The notes: generated from the letters alone by a model not told the origin. Shown: positions 1 through 9,749, numbered from the stretch's first letter. The stretch: 52,799 nt of DNA from PNC22 sp035654175 (GCA_035654175.1 DASRXL010000235.1:1-52799); one strand, 5' to 3'. Program-made: numbers and translations.

Positions 1-213
1 CGAACTCACGTTGTCGAGAGCGGGCCGCGCGGTGCCCTCATAGATAAGGGTGGGGGCGGGTTCTGCGCGCGCAGACGTGGATGTTTGCGGGTGCGAACGG
101 GGGCGCAAGTGCTTGGAGGCCAAGGCGCAAAGATTTTCTCGGAAATCCTCGGCGAGGGGCGCGGCGCGGCCATGGGTGCGCGCGCAGCATTGGACGCTCG
201 CGGGCGGGGGCGG
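1..213. other. Non-coding window edge
   Basis: No convincing gene is visible here. The stretch lies downstream of the minus-strand binding-protein gene. Around 110-165 it holds sequence of the kind found in dispersed intergenic repeats (it would read LEAKAQRFSRKSS if translated on the plus strand), but I cannot prove that from one copy. No clear terminator hairpin with a T-run was found. Confidence 0.4.
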
Positions 214-1272
214 TCACTCGTCGCGGAGCCACTTCTTCCACACGTCGGCGTATTCGTCCACGTTCTCGGCCGTGACGATGGGCAGCTCGAACGTGTTGAT
301 CTCCTGCGCGGGGGCTTTCCCTTCGAGGATCTTCTCGACGAGCATGGTGACGGTCTGATACCCCCAGCCGTAGCAGTCCTGCCCGATGAGGGCCTGCACT
401 TGGCCGTTGCGGACGTACCCGAGCTCGACCGGCAGGTGATCGACAGAAACCACCTTCGCGGACTGGTACACGCCGTCGAGGGCGTTCTCCGTGAAGAGCG
501 GCCAGCCTCCGACCATGGCCCAGCCCGTGATCTCCGGGTTCGCGGATTGCACCTGCTGAACCTTCGCGGCCGCTTCGGGCGCGGTCTCCCCGTGGTAGTA
601 CACGTCCTTGATCGTGATCCCGGGGTGCTTGGCCGCCTCCTCGCGGACGCCCGCGACGCGCTTCTGGAGATTGGGCGCGTTCTGATTGCCGGCGAGGACG
701 GCGACGACGCCCTGCTCGCCCATGTGCTTCACGAGCTCGCGCATGAGCACCCGGCCGCACTCCATGTCGTCGATCCCGTAGTAGGCGAAGCGCTTGCTGC
801 CGGGCACGTCGGAATCGAAGGTCACGACCTCCACGCCCTGGTCCACGGCGCGGTTCACCGCGTCCCGGAGCACGTCGGCATCGGAGGCCGAGACGGTGAT
901 GCCGTCGGCGCCGTCGACGACGAGCTGGTCGATGAACTGCGCCTGGCGCTGGGCGTCCTCGCGGTCGGGCGTCTGCCAGGAGAGGGTGATCTCCACGCCG
1001 TGCTCCTCGGAGAGCTCCGCGGCGGCGTCCTCCGCGCCGGTGCGGGCGGCCTGGAACACGGGGTTGGAGTCGCTCTTGGCGACGACGCCGACTAGGAGCT
1101 TGTCGGGCTTGGCGGGGGGTGCGTCGGACTTCGGGGCCGACTGGACGGGCGCGGGGGTCTCGGTCGCGCCGGGCTCGTCGGCGCCGTCGCCGCAGGCGCT
1201 GAGCGCGCAGGCGCCGGCGAGGGCGAGGAGGATGCTGCATGCGGCGGCGCGGAGGGGTGCGTGGGTGATCAT
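214..1272 (-). CDS. Sugar ABC transporter substrate-binding lipoprotein (ribose/galactose type)
   Basis: This 352-aa protein is a periplasmic-binding-protein-fold lipoprotein (Peripla_BP_4 type) expected to capture a sugar and deliver it to the permease encoded just upstream. The N-terminus has a lipoprotein signal peptide ending ALSAC, so Cys26 would be lipidated, followed by a low-complexity Pro/Ala/Glu linker. The mature part starts LLVGVVAKSDSNPVFQAA, the usual first beta strand and ligand loop, and later has the hinge-type segments DGITVSASD and VVTFDSDVPGSKR. Length and layout match the RbsB/XylF-like family. The ATG is preceded by AGGAG at good spacing, and a TACCAT box at 1299-1304 could be its own promoter. 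The ligand cannot be read from the sequence; ribose or another pentose is plausible because a ribokinase-family gene lies 15 kb away, but this is inference. Confidence 0.88.
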   Translation of the reverse strand: MITHAPLRAAACSILLALAGACALSACGDGADEPGATETPAPVQSAPKSDAPPAKPDKLLVGVVAKSDSNPVFQAARTGAEDAAAELSEEHGVEITLSWQTPDREDAQRQAQFIDQLVVDGADGITVSASDADVLRDAVNRAVDQGVEVVTFDSDVPGSKRFAYYGIDDMECGRVLMRELVKHMGEQGVVAVLAGNQNAPNLQKRVAGVREEAAKHPGITIKDVYYHGETAPEAAAKVQQVQSANPEITGWAMVGGWPLFTENALDGVYQSAKVVSVDHLPVELGYVRNGQVQALIGQDCYGWGYQTVTMLVEKILEGKAPAQEINTFELPIVTAENVDEYADVWKKWLRDE

Positions 1273-1326
1273 GCGGCGGTCTCCTGGATGGTCCGGGCAT
1301 GGTATCGCGCCGGGGGCGGGGGGTGC

Positions 1327-2442
1327 TCACCGGGCGGGCGCGTGCAGGCGGAGCTTGGCCTGGTCGATCACGACCGCGGCGACGATCGCCGCGCCGATCA
1401 CGATGCTGTTGTAGCTCTGGTCCACCCCGAAGATGACCATCCCGTTGTCGATCAACTGGACGACGATGGCCCCGAGGGCGGCGCCGATCGCGGAGCCGCG
1501 ACCGCCGGCGAGCGACGCGCCGCCGATGACGGTAGCGGCGATGACCTTGAGCTCGTAGCCCGACCCGGCGGCGGGCTCGAACGCGCCGAGGTATCCCAGG
1601 TACATCGCGGCGCTGACGCCGGCGAGCAGGCCCGCGAGGGTGAACGTGGTGACCTTCACTCGCCCGACGGGCACGCCGGCGTATCGGGCGGCGGTCTCGT
1701 TGCCTCCGGTGGCGAAGATGCGCCGGCCGAGGACCGTCATGCCGAGTACGAACGCCCCGATCGCGGCGGCGACGACCATGAAGACCGTCAGGGTCGGGGC
1801 GAGGTTGCCGTACTGGGCCTTGAAGAATCCCGAGGTGAAGGAGGGCGGGAACCCGGTGAGCGATCTTCCCTTGGTGATCACGGCGACCAGCCCGCGCAGG
1901 ATCGACATCGTGCCGAGGGTCACGATGAAGGAGTGCACCCGGAGCCCGACGGTGAGCGCGCCGTTCACGAATCCGGCGAGCGCGCCGGCGGCGCAGCACA
2001 CGCCGAGCCCGAGGGGGACGCTCAGGGCTCCCGGCGCCTCGGGCCCCAGGGCGAGGAGCGCCTTGGCGCCGAGCAGCGCGGCGATCGCGTAGATCGACCC
2101 GATGGAGAGGTCGATCCCTCCGAGGATGATGATCCCGGTCATGCCGACGGCCATGACGGCGATGAAGCTGGCGTAGGTGGTGACGAGGAGGAGGTTCTGG
2201 GGCTCGAGGAAGGCGTTGACGCGCACGCGCACTGGGCGCCCGGTGTCCGGGTCGCGCACCACTTGGCGCGTGGCCGGATCGATGCGGGGCACCTCCTTGG
2301 GGTTCGCGGCGCCGTAGACCGTCAGGACGGTCATCATGAGCGCGATGACGAGGACGAGGCCGGATTCCTGGGCGCGGAGCAGGCGCCGGACGAGGCCGGG
2401 GGGCGCGGCTCCGGGAGGGCGGGCTGGGGTCGCCTCGGGCAT
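1327..2442 (-). CDS. Sugar ABC transporter permease (RbsC-like)
   Basis: This 371-aa polytopic membrane protein belongs to the BPD_transp_2 permease family. It shows the conserved GGIDLSIGS segment at about residue 108 and about eight to ten hydrophobic helices, with family landmarks such as FVTLGTMSILRG and TGGNETAARYAGVPV. The segment of about 45 residues after the first membrane helix (DPATRQVVRDPDTGRPVRV and following) is longer than in enteric RbsC and would be extracytoplasmic. It lies 54 bp upstream of the binding protein in the same orientation, so the two probably form one transporter. The RbsA-type double ATPase expected between or beside them is not in the window on this side. A TACACT box lies 9 nt before the start codon and no Shine-Dalgarno is visible. 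Confidence 0.88.
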   Translation of the reverse strand: MPEATPARPPGAAPPGLVRRLLRAQESGLVLVIALMMTVLTVYGAANPKEVPRIDPATRQVVRDPDTGRPVRVRVNAFLEPQNLLLVTTYASFIAVMAVGMTGIIILGGIDLSIGSIYAIAALLGAKALLALGPEAPGALSVPLGLGVCCAAGALAGFVNGALTVGLRVHSFIVTLGTMSILRGLVAVITKGRSLTGFPPSFTSGFFKAQYGNLAPTLTVFMVVAAAIGAFVLGMTVLGRRIFATGGNETAARYAGVPVGRVKVTTFTLAGLLAGVSAAMYLGYLGAFEPAAGSGYELKVIAATVIGGASLAGGRGSAIGAALGAIVVQLIDNGMVIFGVDQSYNSIVIGAAIVAAVVIDQAKLRLHAPAR

Positions 2443-2451
2443 CGGGTCGGC

Positions 2452-2457
2452 AGTGTA
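2452..2457 (-). promoter_or_regulatory. Candidate -10 box (TACACT) next to the permease start
   Basis: TACACT on the minus strand lies 9 nt before the permease ATG. The spacing implies a near-leaderless mRNA and fits a pattern seen at other genes in the window. No -35 match was found. Confidence 0.35.
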
Positions 2458-2493
2458 GCAGGGGCGATGCGTCGGCCGTTGGCGCCGAGGCGC

Positions 2494-3420
2494 TCAATCG
2501 ATGGTCTGGACGCGGTTGCTGCGGCTGCCGTCGATGATGTTGATGCTCTGGTCGCTGGTGTCCGCGTCGTCGAAGAACATCTCGTGGACGTTCCCGGTCA
2601 GGAACTCCGCGTGACCGTCGGTGAAGACGAAGTTGGCGCCCTTGGCGCCGTGGTTATCGTCCTTGCCGTAGTGGCCGGGCTCGACGTCGGCCTGCTCGCC
2701 GGAGTTTCCGTAGTAGTACCACGCGTCGGTCGAGATGTCGTTGCCGTTGGTCTCGTCGCCCCAGATGGGGGCGGGCCTCACGACGACCTCCTCCTCGCTC
2801 TTGAGGCCGGCGATATACAAGTAGCTGATGTTGTACGAGACGACGTCCCGTTCCGAGCCGGGGGGCGCGGGACGCTTGATCGACCGGTACGAGCTGTACT
2901 GCTTCCCAGGCTTGAAGGGCATGCCGTACCACAGGTCCTGCTTGTCGCCGGCGCAGGTGAGGACGCCGAAGCCGTCGAGGTATCCGCGCATGAGCGGGAC
3001 CGGGGCGCCGTCGGGGTAGATCTGCGTCTCCTCGGTGCCGTCGGAGCCGACGTAGCCGTGGTCGCCGTCGCCGGGCTTGGAGGCGTCCCCGAGCTGGTTG
3101 AGGCTGAACAGGCCCGCGACGCCGCCGACCACGTACTGCCCGTCGAGGTACCGGTTCTTCAGGGGGCCGGAGTAGAACGCGTTCCAGAACGCGCCGCCCT
3201 CCTTGAGCGGGACGACGGGATACCAGGAGTTCCATTCGTTCGCGTAGCCGGAGAAGGCCAGCCCCATCTGGCGGTTGTTGCTCAGACACGCGGCGGTCTG
3301 TGCGGCCGCGCGGGCCTTGCCCAGCGCGGGGAGCAGGACCCCGATCAGCAGGGCGATGATGGCGATGACGACGAGCAGCTCGATCAGGGTGAACGCTCGG
3401 CGGATCGCGTGGCGTGGCAT
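2494..3420 (-). CDS. Prepilin-type N-terminal methylation domain protein (pseudopilin-like)
   Basis: This 308-aa protein begins MPRHAIRRAFTLIELLVV, a type IV prepilin leader: a short basic leader, a peptidase site before Phe, Glu at +5 and a hydrophobic helix. The body is large and soluble, and the C-terminal part carries FVFTDGHAEFLTG, the terminal DG motif common in planctomycete pseudopilin-like proteins. Such proteins occur in large paralogous families and are thought to be displayed on the envelope or form pseudopili; individual roles are mostly unknown. The ATG at 3420 was chosen because it starts exactly at the leader peptide; the reading frame stays open further upstream but that part has no protein-like features. 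It has its own TTGTGT-N18-TATACT promoter and no obvious operon partner. Confidence 0.85.
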   Translation of the reverse strand: MPRHAIRRAFTLIELLVVIAIIALLIGVLLPALGKARAAAQTAACLSNNRQMGLAFSGYANEWNSWYPVVPLKEGGAFWNAFYSGPLKNRYLDGQYVVGGVAGLFSLNQLGDASKPGDGDHGYVGSDGTEETQIYPDGAPVPLMRGYLDGFGVLTCAGDKQDLWYGMPFKPGKQYSSYRSIKRPAPPGSERDVVSYNISYLYIAGLKSEEEVVVRPAPIWGDETNGNDISTDAWYYYGNSGEQADVEPGHYGKDDNHGAKGANFVFTDGHAEFLTGNVHEMFFDDADTSDQSINIIDGSRSNRVQTID

Positions 3421-3455
3421 TGGGGATGGCTCCGGGGGGCGAGCGCCCGGGCGGG

Positions 3456-3485
3456 AGTATACCTGACGGCGCCGACAATACACAA
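3456..3485 (-). promoter_or_regulatory. Sigma70-like promoter of the pseudopilin gene
   Basis: On the minus strand TTGTGT (3485-3480) and TATACT (3461-3456) are separated by 18 nt. The leader to the ATG at 3420 would be about 28 nt. The promoter lies in the divergent gap shared with the dockerin gene. Confidence 0.5.
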
Positions 3486-3709
3486 CAAACGTGTCGTGAA
3501 TCACACGCCGCGCCTGGACGAGGGGCGCGGAGTGGAAGGGACCGGGCGCGCGGGGCGGGTTCATCCGCGGAGGCGGGTGCGGGCGCGACAATTGCTCTCG
3601 AAAGCCAACCCGGATATCCATAGACTCGCGGAAGCGGCCGGAGGTCCCGCGGGTCTGCGGGCGGCCGGCCGGACGGGAGAGTCGCAACCTCTTACACGGA
3701 GTTCGCACG

Positions 3710-5698
3710 ATGCATGCGAAGCGGATGTTGGCGGCCGCGGGCCTGGGCGCTGCGGGGATCGCTGTGCCGGCGCTTGCGCAGCCGGTCGTCGACGGTCAGA
3801 AGGACGGCGCGTACGGCGGCGCGATCGCGTTGCAGACGACGGGCACCGGCTTCGGTGACTCGGGCCACGGCGACTGCGACGCGTTCGACGTGGGCAACCC
3901 GGCGGGCGTGCTGACGGGGATCGAGATCGCGATCCCGCTCGCGGAGCTCGGGAATCCGGCTGGCGCGATCCGGGTTTTCGCGGCGATCAACGGCGGCGGG
4001 CACGACTACCTCTCGAACCAGGTGCTCGGGGGCCTGCAACTCGGCACGCCGAACCTGGGCGAGCCCCGCGTTACGGACTTCGGCGCGTTCCCGGGCACGC
4101 AGCACGCGCAGTTCACACCCGCGGCGGGGGCCGAGCCGGTGATCGACGGGGTGCGCGACGCGTCGTACACGCGGTACGCGCTCCAGACCAACCAGACGGG
4201 CTTCGGCGACAACGACGACAGCAGCGTGGAGCTGGCGAACGGCTCCGAGCTCGACGCCCTGTACGCGGTGAAGGCGGGCGGCTTCCTGTATGTCTTCCTC
4301 GCGGGCAACCTGCAGACGAACTTCAACAAGCTCGACGTGTTCTTCGACACCGAGAGCGGCGGGCAGAACCAGCTGCGCGGGGACAACCCCGACGTGGACT
4401 TCAACGGCCTGAACCGCATGGGCGACGACGGCTCGGGCAACGGGATGAAGTTCGACACGGGCTTCAGCGCGGATTACTGGTTCAGCTGCACGAACGGCGG
4501 CGATCCGACGACGATCTACGCGAACTGGGCCTCGCTGAACTTCGGCTACGGCGATTACCTCGGGAGCACCGCCCCGGGCTCGGACGGCGATCTGCAGGGC
4601 GGGAACAACATCTACGGGATCTTCTGCACGATCGACAACTCGAACGTGGAGGGCGTGCCGGGGTACTGCAAGCCGGCGGGGACGGAGGACTACGCCAACG
4701 GGTCGGAGCTCGACGGGCTGTACGGGCTGGTGGACACCGGGACCAACCGCCTGTACCTGCTCTTTACCGGCAACCTGGAGAACGGCACGGGCGGCAAGGA
4801 CTCGAATTCGGGCAACAAGCTCACGGTGCTGATCGACGCGCAGAGCGGCGGACAGAACCGTCTGCGCGGCGACAACGTGGACATCTCCTTCGGCAATTTG
4901 AACCGCATGGGCGACGACGGCTCGGGCAACGGCTTCACGAACGACACCGGCTTCGCGCCGGACTACTGGATGAGCGTGAAGACCAACAACTTCCCGGTGT
5001 ACCAGGTGCTCGACTCGGCGGTGCTGCGGACCAACGGGGCGCTGAGGGACTTCTCGGGCAACGCGCTGGACTACGGGGCGTACGACGGGAACTTCAAGAG
5101 CGAGGGCGTGCCGGTGCCGTACGACGGGCCGCTGGTGCAGATCCAGGACGGCTTCACGCCGAACATCTACGCCAACTACGGGCCGCGCCTGACGCAGCTC
5201 GACCCGGACAACCCGGTCCCGGGGCTGATCAGCCTGCACATCGACAACTCGAACACCGCGGGGGTGACTGACTCCAGCGCGTCGGGCGCGGGGGCGGTGA
5301 CCACGGGGATCGAGATCTCGATCGATCTCGACGAGCTGGGCTGGGACGGCGCGAGCGACATCAAGGTCGTCGGCTTCATTTCGAGCGAGGACGCCGCCTA
5401 CCTGTCGAACCAGTTCCTGCCCGGCCTGCCCGCGGGCACGCCCAACGTCGGCGACGACGGGCCGACGAACACGATCGACATGGCCGACTACGCCGGCCAG
5501 CAGTGGGCGGTGATCCCGGTGGGCGGCAACTGCGACGGCTCCGACTGCGACGGCAACGGCGTGATCGACACGCGCGACGTGATCTGCTTCCTGAACCAGT
5601 GGAACGCGCGGGATCCGGACTCCGACTGCGACGGCAACGGCGTGGTGGACACCCGCGACGTGATCTGTTTCCTCAACCTTTGGAACGCCTGCCGCTGA
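3710..5698 (+). CDS. Secreted repeat protein with C-terminal GC-type dockerin
   Basis: This 662-aa protein has a Sec signal peptide cleaved near ALA-QP (residue 24). The body repeats itself: two long copies of a beta-rich unit carry SGGQNQLRGDN / SGGQNRLRGDN, LNRMGDDGSGNG and ADYW / PDYW at about residues 185-270 and 325-430. A second motif pair (TGIEIAIPLAELG with YLSNQVLGG, and TGIEISIDLDELG with YLSNQFLPG) brackets them. The last 55 residues hold two calcium-binding loops, DCDGNGVIDTRDVICFLNQW and DCDGNGVVDTRDVICFLNLW, the GC-type dockerin known from Phycisphaerales. The dockerin probably anchors or sorts the protein outside the cell; a cellulosome-like scaffold is not implied. The start has GGAG 9 nt upstream. 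The function of the repeated domain is unknown to me. Confidence 0.85.
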   Translation: MHAKRMLAAAGLGAAGIAVPALAQPVVDGQKDGAYGGAIALQTTGTGFGDSGHGDCDAFDVGNPAGVLTGIEIAIPLAELGNPAGAIRVFAAINGGGHDYLSNQVLGGLQLGTPNLGEPRVTDFGAFPGTQHAQFTPAAGAEPVIDGVRDASYTRYALQTNQTGFGDNDDSSVELANGSELDALYAVKAGGFLYVFLAGNLQTNFNKLDVFFDTESGGQNQLRGDNPDVDFNGLNRMGDDGSGNGMKFDTGFSADYWFSCTNGGDPTTIYANWASLNFGYGDYLGSTAPGSDGDLQGGNNIYGIFCTIDNSNVEGVPGYCKPAGTEDYANGSELDGLYGLVDTGTNRLYLLFTGNLENGTGGKDSNSGNKLTVLIDAQSGGQNRLRGDNVDISFGNLNRMGDDGSGNGFTNDTGFAPDYWMSVKTNNFPVYQVLDSAVLRTNGALRDFSGNALDYGAYDGNFKSEGVPVPYDGPLVQIQDGFTPNIYANYGPRLTQLDPDNPVPGLISLHIDNSNTAGVTDSSASGAGAVTTGIEISIDLDELGWDGASDIKVVGFISSEDAAYLSNQFLPGLPAGTPNVGDDGPTNTIDMADYAGQQWAVIPVGGNCDGSDCDGNGVIDTRDVICFLNQWNARDPDSDCDGNGVVDTRDVICFLNLWNACR

Positions 5699-5725
5699 GC
5701 GGCATTCCACGCCGACCCGGACCCG

Positions 5726-5758
5726 GACGCCCCCGCCACGCGCGGGGGCGTCTGTCCT
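5726..5758 (+). terminator. Hairpin terminator after the dockerin gene
   Basis: A perfect 10-bp GC-rich stem (GACGCCCCCG with CGGGGGCGTC) and a 7-nt loop start 28 bp after the stop codon, followed by TGTCCTT. The T-tract is weak, but the position between two genes fits transcription termination. Confidence 0.6.
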
Positions 5759-5786
5759 TGGCGGCCCGGCCTGCGAACGATCCGGC

Positions 5787-8700
5787 GTGGATCCCCGGCC
5801 GGCCGATCTCCTGCGGTCGCTCGACGCGTGCGCGACGCACAGCGCGGTGCGGCTGCGCCGGCGGCTGGAGGCGCTGGAGCGCGAGCGCGCCGGCGGCCCG
5901 GACCCGGCCGAGCTCGGCGAGATCAGGCGTTTGATCGAGAGCTCCGGGGAGTGGGTGCGCCGCCGGCGCGAGTCGCTGCCTGTGGCGCGGTTCGACGAGG
6001 GGCTTCCGATCGCGGCGCGGCGCGGGGAGATCCGGCGGGCGATCCAGGAGCACCAGGTGGTGGTGGTGTGCGGGGAAACGGGCTCGGGCAAGAGCACGCA
6101 GCTGCCGCTCATCTGCCTCGACGCCGGGCTTGGGGCCCGGGGCATGATCGGGCACACCCAGCCGCGGCGGATCGCGGCGCGCACGATCGCGCAGCGGCTG
6201 GGCGAGGAGCTCGGCGTCGGGCTGGGGCGGGCGGTGGGCTACAAGGTGCGGTTCGACGACGCGACGGACCCCGGCACGGTGATCAAGGTCGTGACCGACG
6301 GCGTGCTGCTGGCGGAGATGCAGCACGATCGGCGGCTGTCGCGCTACGAGGCGATCATCATCGACGAGGCGCACGAGCGCAGCCTGAACATCGACTTTCT
6401 GCTGGGCTACCTGCGCCGGCTGGTCCCGCGCCGGCCGGAGCTGCGGATCGTGATCACCTCGGCGACGATCGACCCAGGGCGCTTCAGCAAGCATTTCGGG
6501 GGCGCGCCGGTGATCGAGGTCTCCGGGAGGGTCTTTCCGGTCGAGGTGCGGTACCGGCCCGCGCCGGAGGAGGCGTCGTCGGAGGCGGACCCGGCTCAGG
6601 GGCTGATCGACGCGGTGGAGGAGCTGGCGCTCGGGGGGCCCGGCGACATCCTCGTGTTCCTGCCCGGGGAGCGGGAGATCCACGAGGCCGAGCGGGCCCT
6701 GCGGGAGGGCTCGGCGGCGGCGAGGCGCGCGGAGATCCTGCCGCTGTACGCGCGCCTGGCGGCGAAGGACCAGCTCCGGGCGTTCCAGGCGCACGACCGG
6801 CGGCGGATCATTCTGGCGACGAACATCGCGGAGACGTCGATTACGGTGCCGGGGGTGCACTCCGTGGTGGATTCGGGGCTGGCGCGGGTGAGCCGGTTCG
6901 GCTCGCGCTCGCGCGTGCAGGGGCTGGAGATCGAGCCGATCTCGCGGGCGTCGGCGGACCAGCGGGCGGGGCGGTGCGGGCGCGTGGCCGACGGCGTGTG
7001 CATCCGCCTGTACTCCGAGGAGGACTTCGCGCAGCGGCCGGCGTTCACGGACCCGGAGATCCTGCGCAGCAACCTGGCGGGGGTGGTCCTGCGGATGAAG
7101 GCGCTGCGCCTGGGCGACCCGGCGAAGTTCCCCTTCATCGACCGCCCCTCGCCGCGCCGGATCCGCGACGGCATCGACACGCTCGTCGAGCTCGGCGCTC
7201 TGGACGGCGCGGGCGAGCTGACGCAGATCGGGAGGCGCCTGGCGGCGATGCCGATCGACCCGCGGCTCGGCCGGATGATCCTGGCGTCGGTCGACGAGGG
7301 ATGCCTGCGCGAGGTGCTGGTGCTCGCGGCGGCGCTCGCGACGCGCGACCCGCGCGAGCGGCCGATGGAGGCGCGCGAGCGGGCCGACGCCGCGCACGCG
7401 CAGTTCGTGGACCACGCCTCGGACTTCCTGACGCTGCTGAACATCTGGAAGGCGTACCGCGCGCAGCAGGCGGAGCTCTCGGGGCGCAGGCTGCGGCGGT
7501 GGTGCGCGGAGCGGTTTCTCTCGTCGAGGGGGCTGCGCGAGTGGGAGGACCTGCACGAGCAGCTCCGCCGGATGGCCAGGCAGCAGCTGCACCGGGGGAA
7601 CCACGACGCGGCGAGCCCGGAGGCCGTCCACCGGGCGCTGCTCTCCGGGCTGCTGAGCAACGTGGGCGTGCGCGGGGAGAAGCACGAGTACCAGGGGGCG
7701 AACGGGATGGAGTTCTTCATCCATCCCGGCTCGGTGCTGTTCGAGCGCAAGCCCCGCTGGGTCGTCGCGGCCGAGATGGTGCGGACCACGCGGGTGTACG
7801 CGCGGATCGTGGCCCCGGTCCACGCGGAATGGATCGAGACGCTGGGGGCGCACCTGCTCGAGCGGACGCACTCCTCCCCCGGCTGGGACGATCGAGCCGC
7901 GGCGCCGGTTGTTGTGGAGCGCGTCTCGCTCTTCGGCATCCAACTGCCCTCGAAGCGGAGGATCCCGTACGGGCGGATCAACCCGGTGCAGGCGCGCGAG
8001 ATCTTCATCCGGCGCGGGCTGGTCGAGGGGGCGTACCGCCCGCCGGCGCCCTTCGTCGAGCACAACGACCGGCTGATCCAGCACGTCCGCCGGCTGGAGG
8101 CCAAGGCGCGCCGGCGCGACCGCCAGGGCGAGGCGGGGGCACGGTTCGACTTCTTCGAGCGGCGCGTCCCGCCGGATGTGTGGAGCGGCAAGAGCTTCGA
8201 CCGCTGGCGGCACAGGGCGGAGGCCCGGCGCCCGCGCCTGCTCTTCATGCGCGAGGAGGACCTGGCGCTCGCGTCGGACGAGCCGATCCAGCCCGCGGCG
8301 TACCCCGATTCCGTCGAGGTCGGAGGGCGCGAGCGCGGGCTGGAGTATCACTACGCGCCGGGCGAGGCCGACGACGGGGTCGTCCTCACGCTTCCCGTCG
8401 GCGCGTTCAACGAGCTGACCGAGGCCGAGCTCGACTGGATGGTGCCCGGCATCATCCATGAGCGCGCCGTGGAGATGCTCCGCTCGCTGCCGAAGCAGAC
8501 GCGGCGCGGCATCGGGCCGGCGCCGCAGGTCGTGCACGAGTTCATGGCCTCGTCGCCCGACCGGGCGCGCCCGCTCGCCGACGCGCTGGCGGAATACGTG
8601 GCCCGCACCCGGGGGGTGGCGGTGGCGGGCGTCGACCTGCGCGCGGCGGCGATCCCGGCGCACCTGCGAGCCAAGGTGGTCGTGACCGACTCCGAGGGCC

Positions 8701-9728
8701 GGGTGCTCGCCTCGGGGCGGGACCTCGCGGAGCTCCGGCGTGAGGTGAGCGGGGAGGTGGACCAGGCGCTGAACACGGGCGAATCGCCGGTCGCGGCCGG
8801 CGAGGAATCCCGGTCGTGGACCTTCGGCGACCTGCCGCTGAGCACCACGGTTTCGGCGGCGGGGAGCGTGGTGACGGCGTACCCGGCGGTGGTGGACCGC
8901 GAGAGCGCGGTGGTGCTGCGGCTGCTCCCGGAGGCCGAGCAGGCGCTGGAGGAGCACCGGCGCGGCGTGCGCCGGTTGCTCACGATCCGGCACCGCCGGC
9001 AGTTGCAGCGGACGCTCACGCAGTGGCCGAGCCTCGGGGCGATGCGCATGGCGAAGGCCGCGGTCGGGATCGACGCGTCGCTGGATGATGAGATCGCCTT
9101 GCTGGCGGTCGATCTCGCGGCCGGGGAGGCGATCGGCGGCGTGCGGAGCGCGGAGGCCTTCGAGGCGCTCGCGGAGAGCGCGGGCGCTCAACTGGACCGA
9201 TCGCTGCTCGGGGCGATGGAGCTCGTCGGGCGGATCCTCGGCCAGGCTCGGCGGCTGGTCGGCGTGCTCCAGGCGCCGACTCCGGGCTCGTGGCGGGTGG
9301 TGACCGCCGACATCGACGAGCAGCTCGCCATGCTGCTGCCCGCGCAGCCGTTCTCGACGCGCCCGTGGGAGCGGCTGAGGCACTTCCCGCGGTATCTGGA
9401 GGCGGCCGAGCTGCGGATGAAGAAGCTCGGCACGGGCGGGCTGGACCGCGACCAGCGGCGGGCGCGCGAGCTGGAGCCGCGCTGGCGCCGGTGGTTGGAG
9501 CTGGAGCAGCGGCTCGACGGGGTGCGCGTCTCGCAGGGGGTGCGCCGGGAGCTGCAGGAGTATCGGTGGATGCTGGAGGAGTTCCGGGTGTCGCTCTTTG
9601 CGCAGGAGCTGGGGGCGGCGGAGCGGGTGTCGGGCGCGCGTCTGGACGAGCGCTGGGCCCGCGTGCGGGAGGCGGTCCGCGCGGACGGCCAGGCGTCTTC
9701 GGTGTACGCTGTGCACGGACCGCCCTAG
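5787..9728 (+). CDS. hrpA: ATP-dependent RNA helicase HrpA (DEAH box)
   Basis: This 1313-aa protein has the size and order of bacterial HrpA. It has a short N-terminal helical part, then motif I GETGSGKST near residue 95, motif II DEAH near 193, motif III SAT near 226, and motif VI QRAGRCGR near 390. The helicase-associated and OB-fold regions and the long C-terminal DUF3418 region follow. HrpA is a cytoplasmic 3'-5' RNA helicase; in E. coli it rescues stalled or collided ribosomes and processes fimbrial mRNA. The GTG at 5787 is the first start that gives the usual N-terminus; I see no strong Shine-Dalgarno. It is monocistronic between two secreted-protein genes, with a terminator upstream. 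Confidence 0.95.
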   Translation: MDPRPADLLRSLDACATHSAVRLRRRLEALERERAGGPDPAELGEIRRLIESSGEWVRRRRESLPVARFDEGLPIAARRGEIRRAIQEHQVVVVCGETGSGKSTQLPLICLDAGLGARGMIGHTQPRRIAARTIAQRLGEELGVGLGRAVGYKVRFDDATDPGTVIKVVTDGVLLAEMQHDRRLSRYEAIIIDEAHERSLNIDFLLGYLRRLVPRRPELRIVITSATIDPGRFSKHFGGAPVIEVSGRVFPVEVRYRPAPEEASSEADPAQGLIDAVEELALGGPGDILVFLPGEREIHEAERALREGSAAARRAEILPLYARLAAKDQLRAFQAHDRRRIILATNIAETSITVPGVHSVVDSGLARVSRFGSRSRVQGLEIEPISRASADQRAGRCGRVADGVCIRLYSEEDFAQRPAFTDPEILRSNLAGVVLRMKALRLGDPAKFPFIDRPSPRRIRDGIDTLVELGALDGAGELTQIGRRLAAMPIDPRLGRMILASVDEGCLREVLVLAAALATRDPRERPMEARERADAAHAQFVDHASDFLTLLNIWKAYRAQQAELSGRRLRRWCAERFLSSRGLREWEDLHEQLRRMARQQLHRGNHDAASPEAVHRALLSGLLSNVGVRGEKHEYQGANGMEFFIHPGSVLFERKPRWVVAAEMVRTTRVYARIVAPVHAEWIETLGAHLLERTHSSPGWDDRAAAPVVVERVSLFGIQLPSKRRIPYGRINPVQAREIFIRRGLVEGAYRPPAPFVEHNDRLIQHVRRLEAKARRRDRQGEAGARFDFFERRVPPDVWSGKSFDRWRHRAEARRPRLLFMREEDLALASDEPIQPAAYPDSVEVGGRERGLEYHYAPGEADDGVVLTLPVGAFNELTEAELDWMVPGIIHERAVEMLRSLPKQTRRGIGPAPQVVHEFMASSPDRARPLADALAEYVARTRGVAVAGVDLRAAAIPAHLRAKVVVTDSEGRVLASGRDLAELRREVSGEVDQALNTGESPVAAGEESRSWTFGDLPLSTTVSAAGSVVTAYPAVVDRESAVVLRLLPEAEQALEEHRRGVRRLLTIRHRRQLQRTLTQWPSLGAMRMAKAAVGIDASLDDEIALLAVDLAAGEAIGGVRSAEAFEALAESAGAQLDRSLLGAMELVGRILGQARRLVGVLQAPTPGSWRVVTADIDEQLAMLLPAQPFSTRPWERLRHFPRYLEAAELRMKKLGTGGLDRDQRRARELEPRWRRWLELEQRLDGVRVSQGVRRELQEYRWMLEEFRVSLFAQELGAAERVSGARLDERWARVREAVRADGQASSVYAVHGPP

Positions 9729-9749
9729 CGCGGAAGAAGGGAGCCATCG

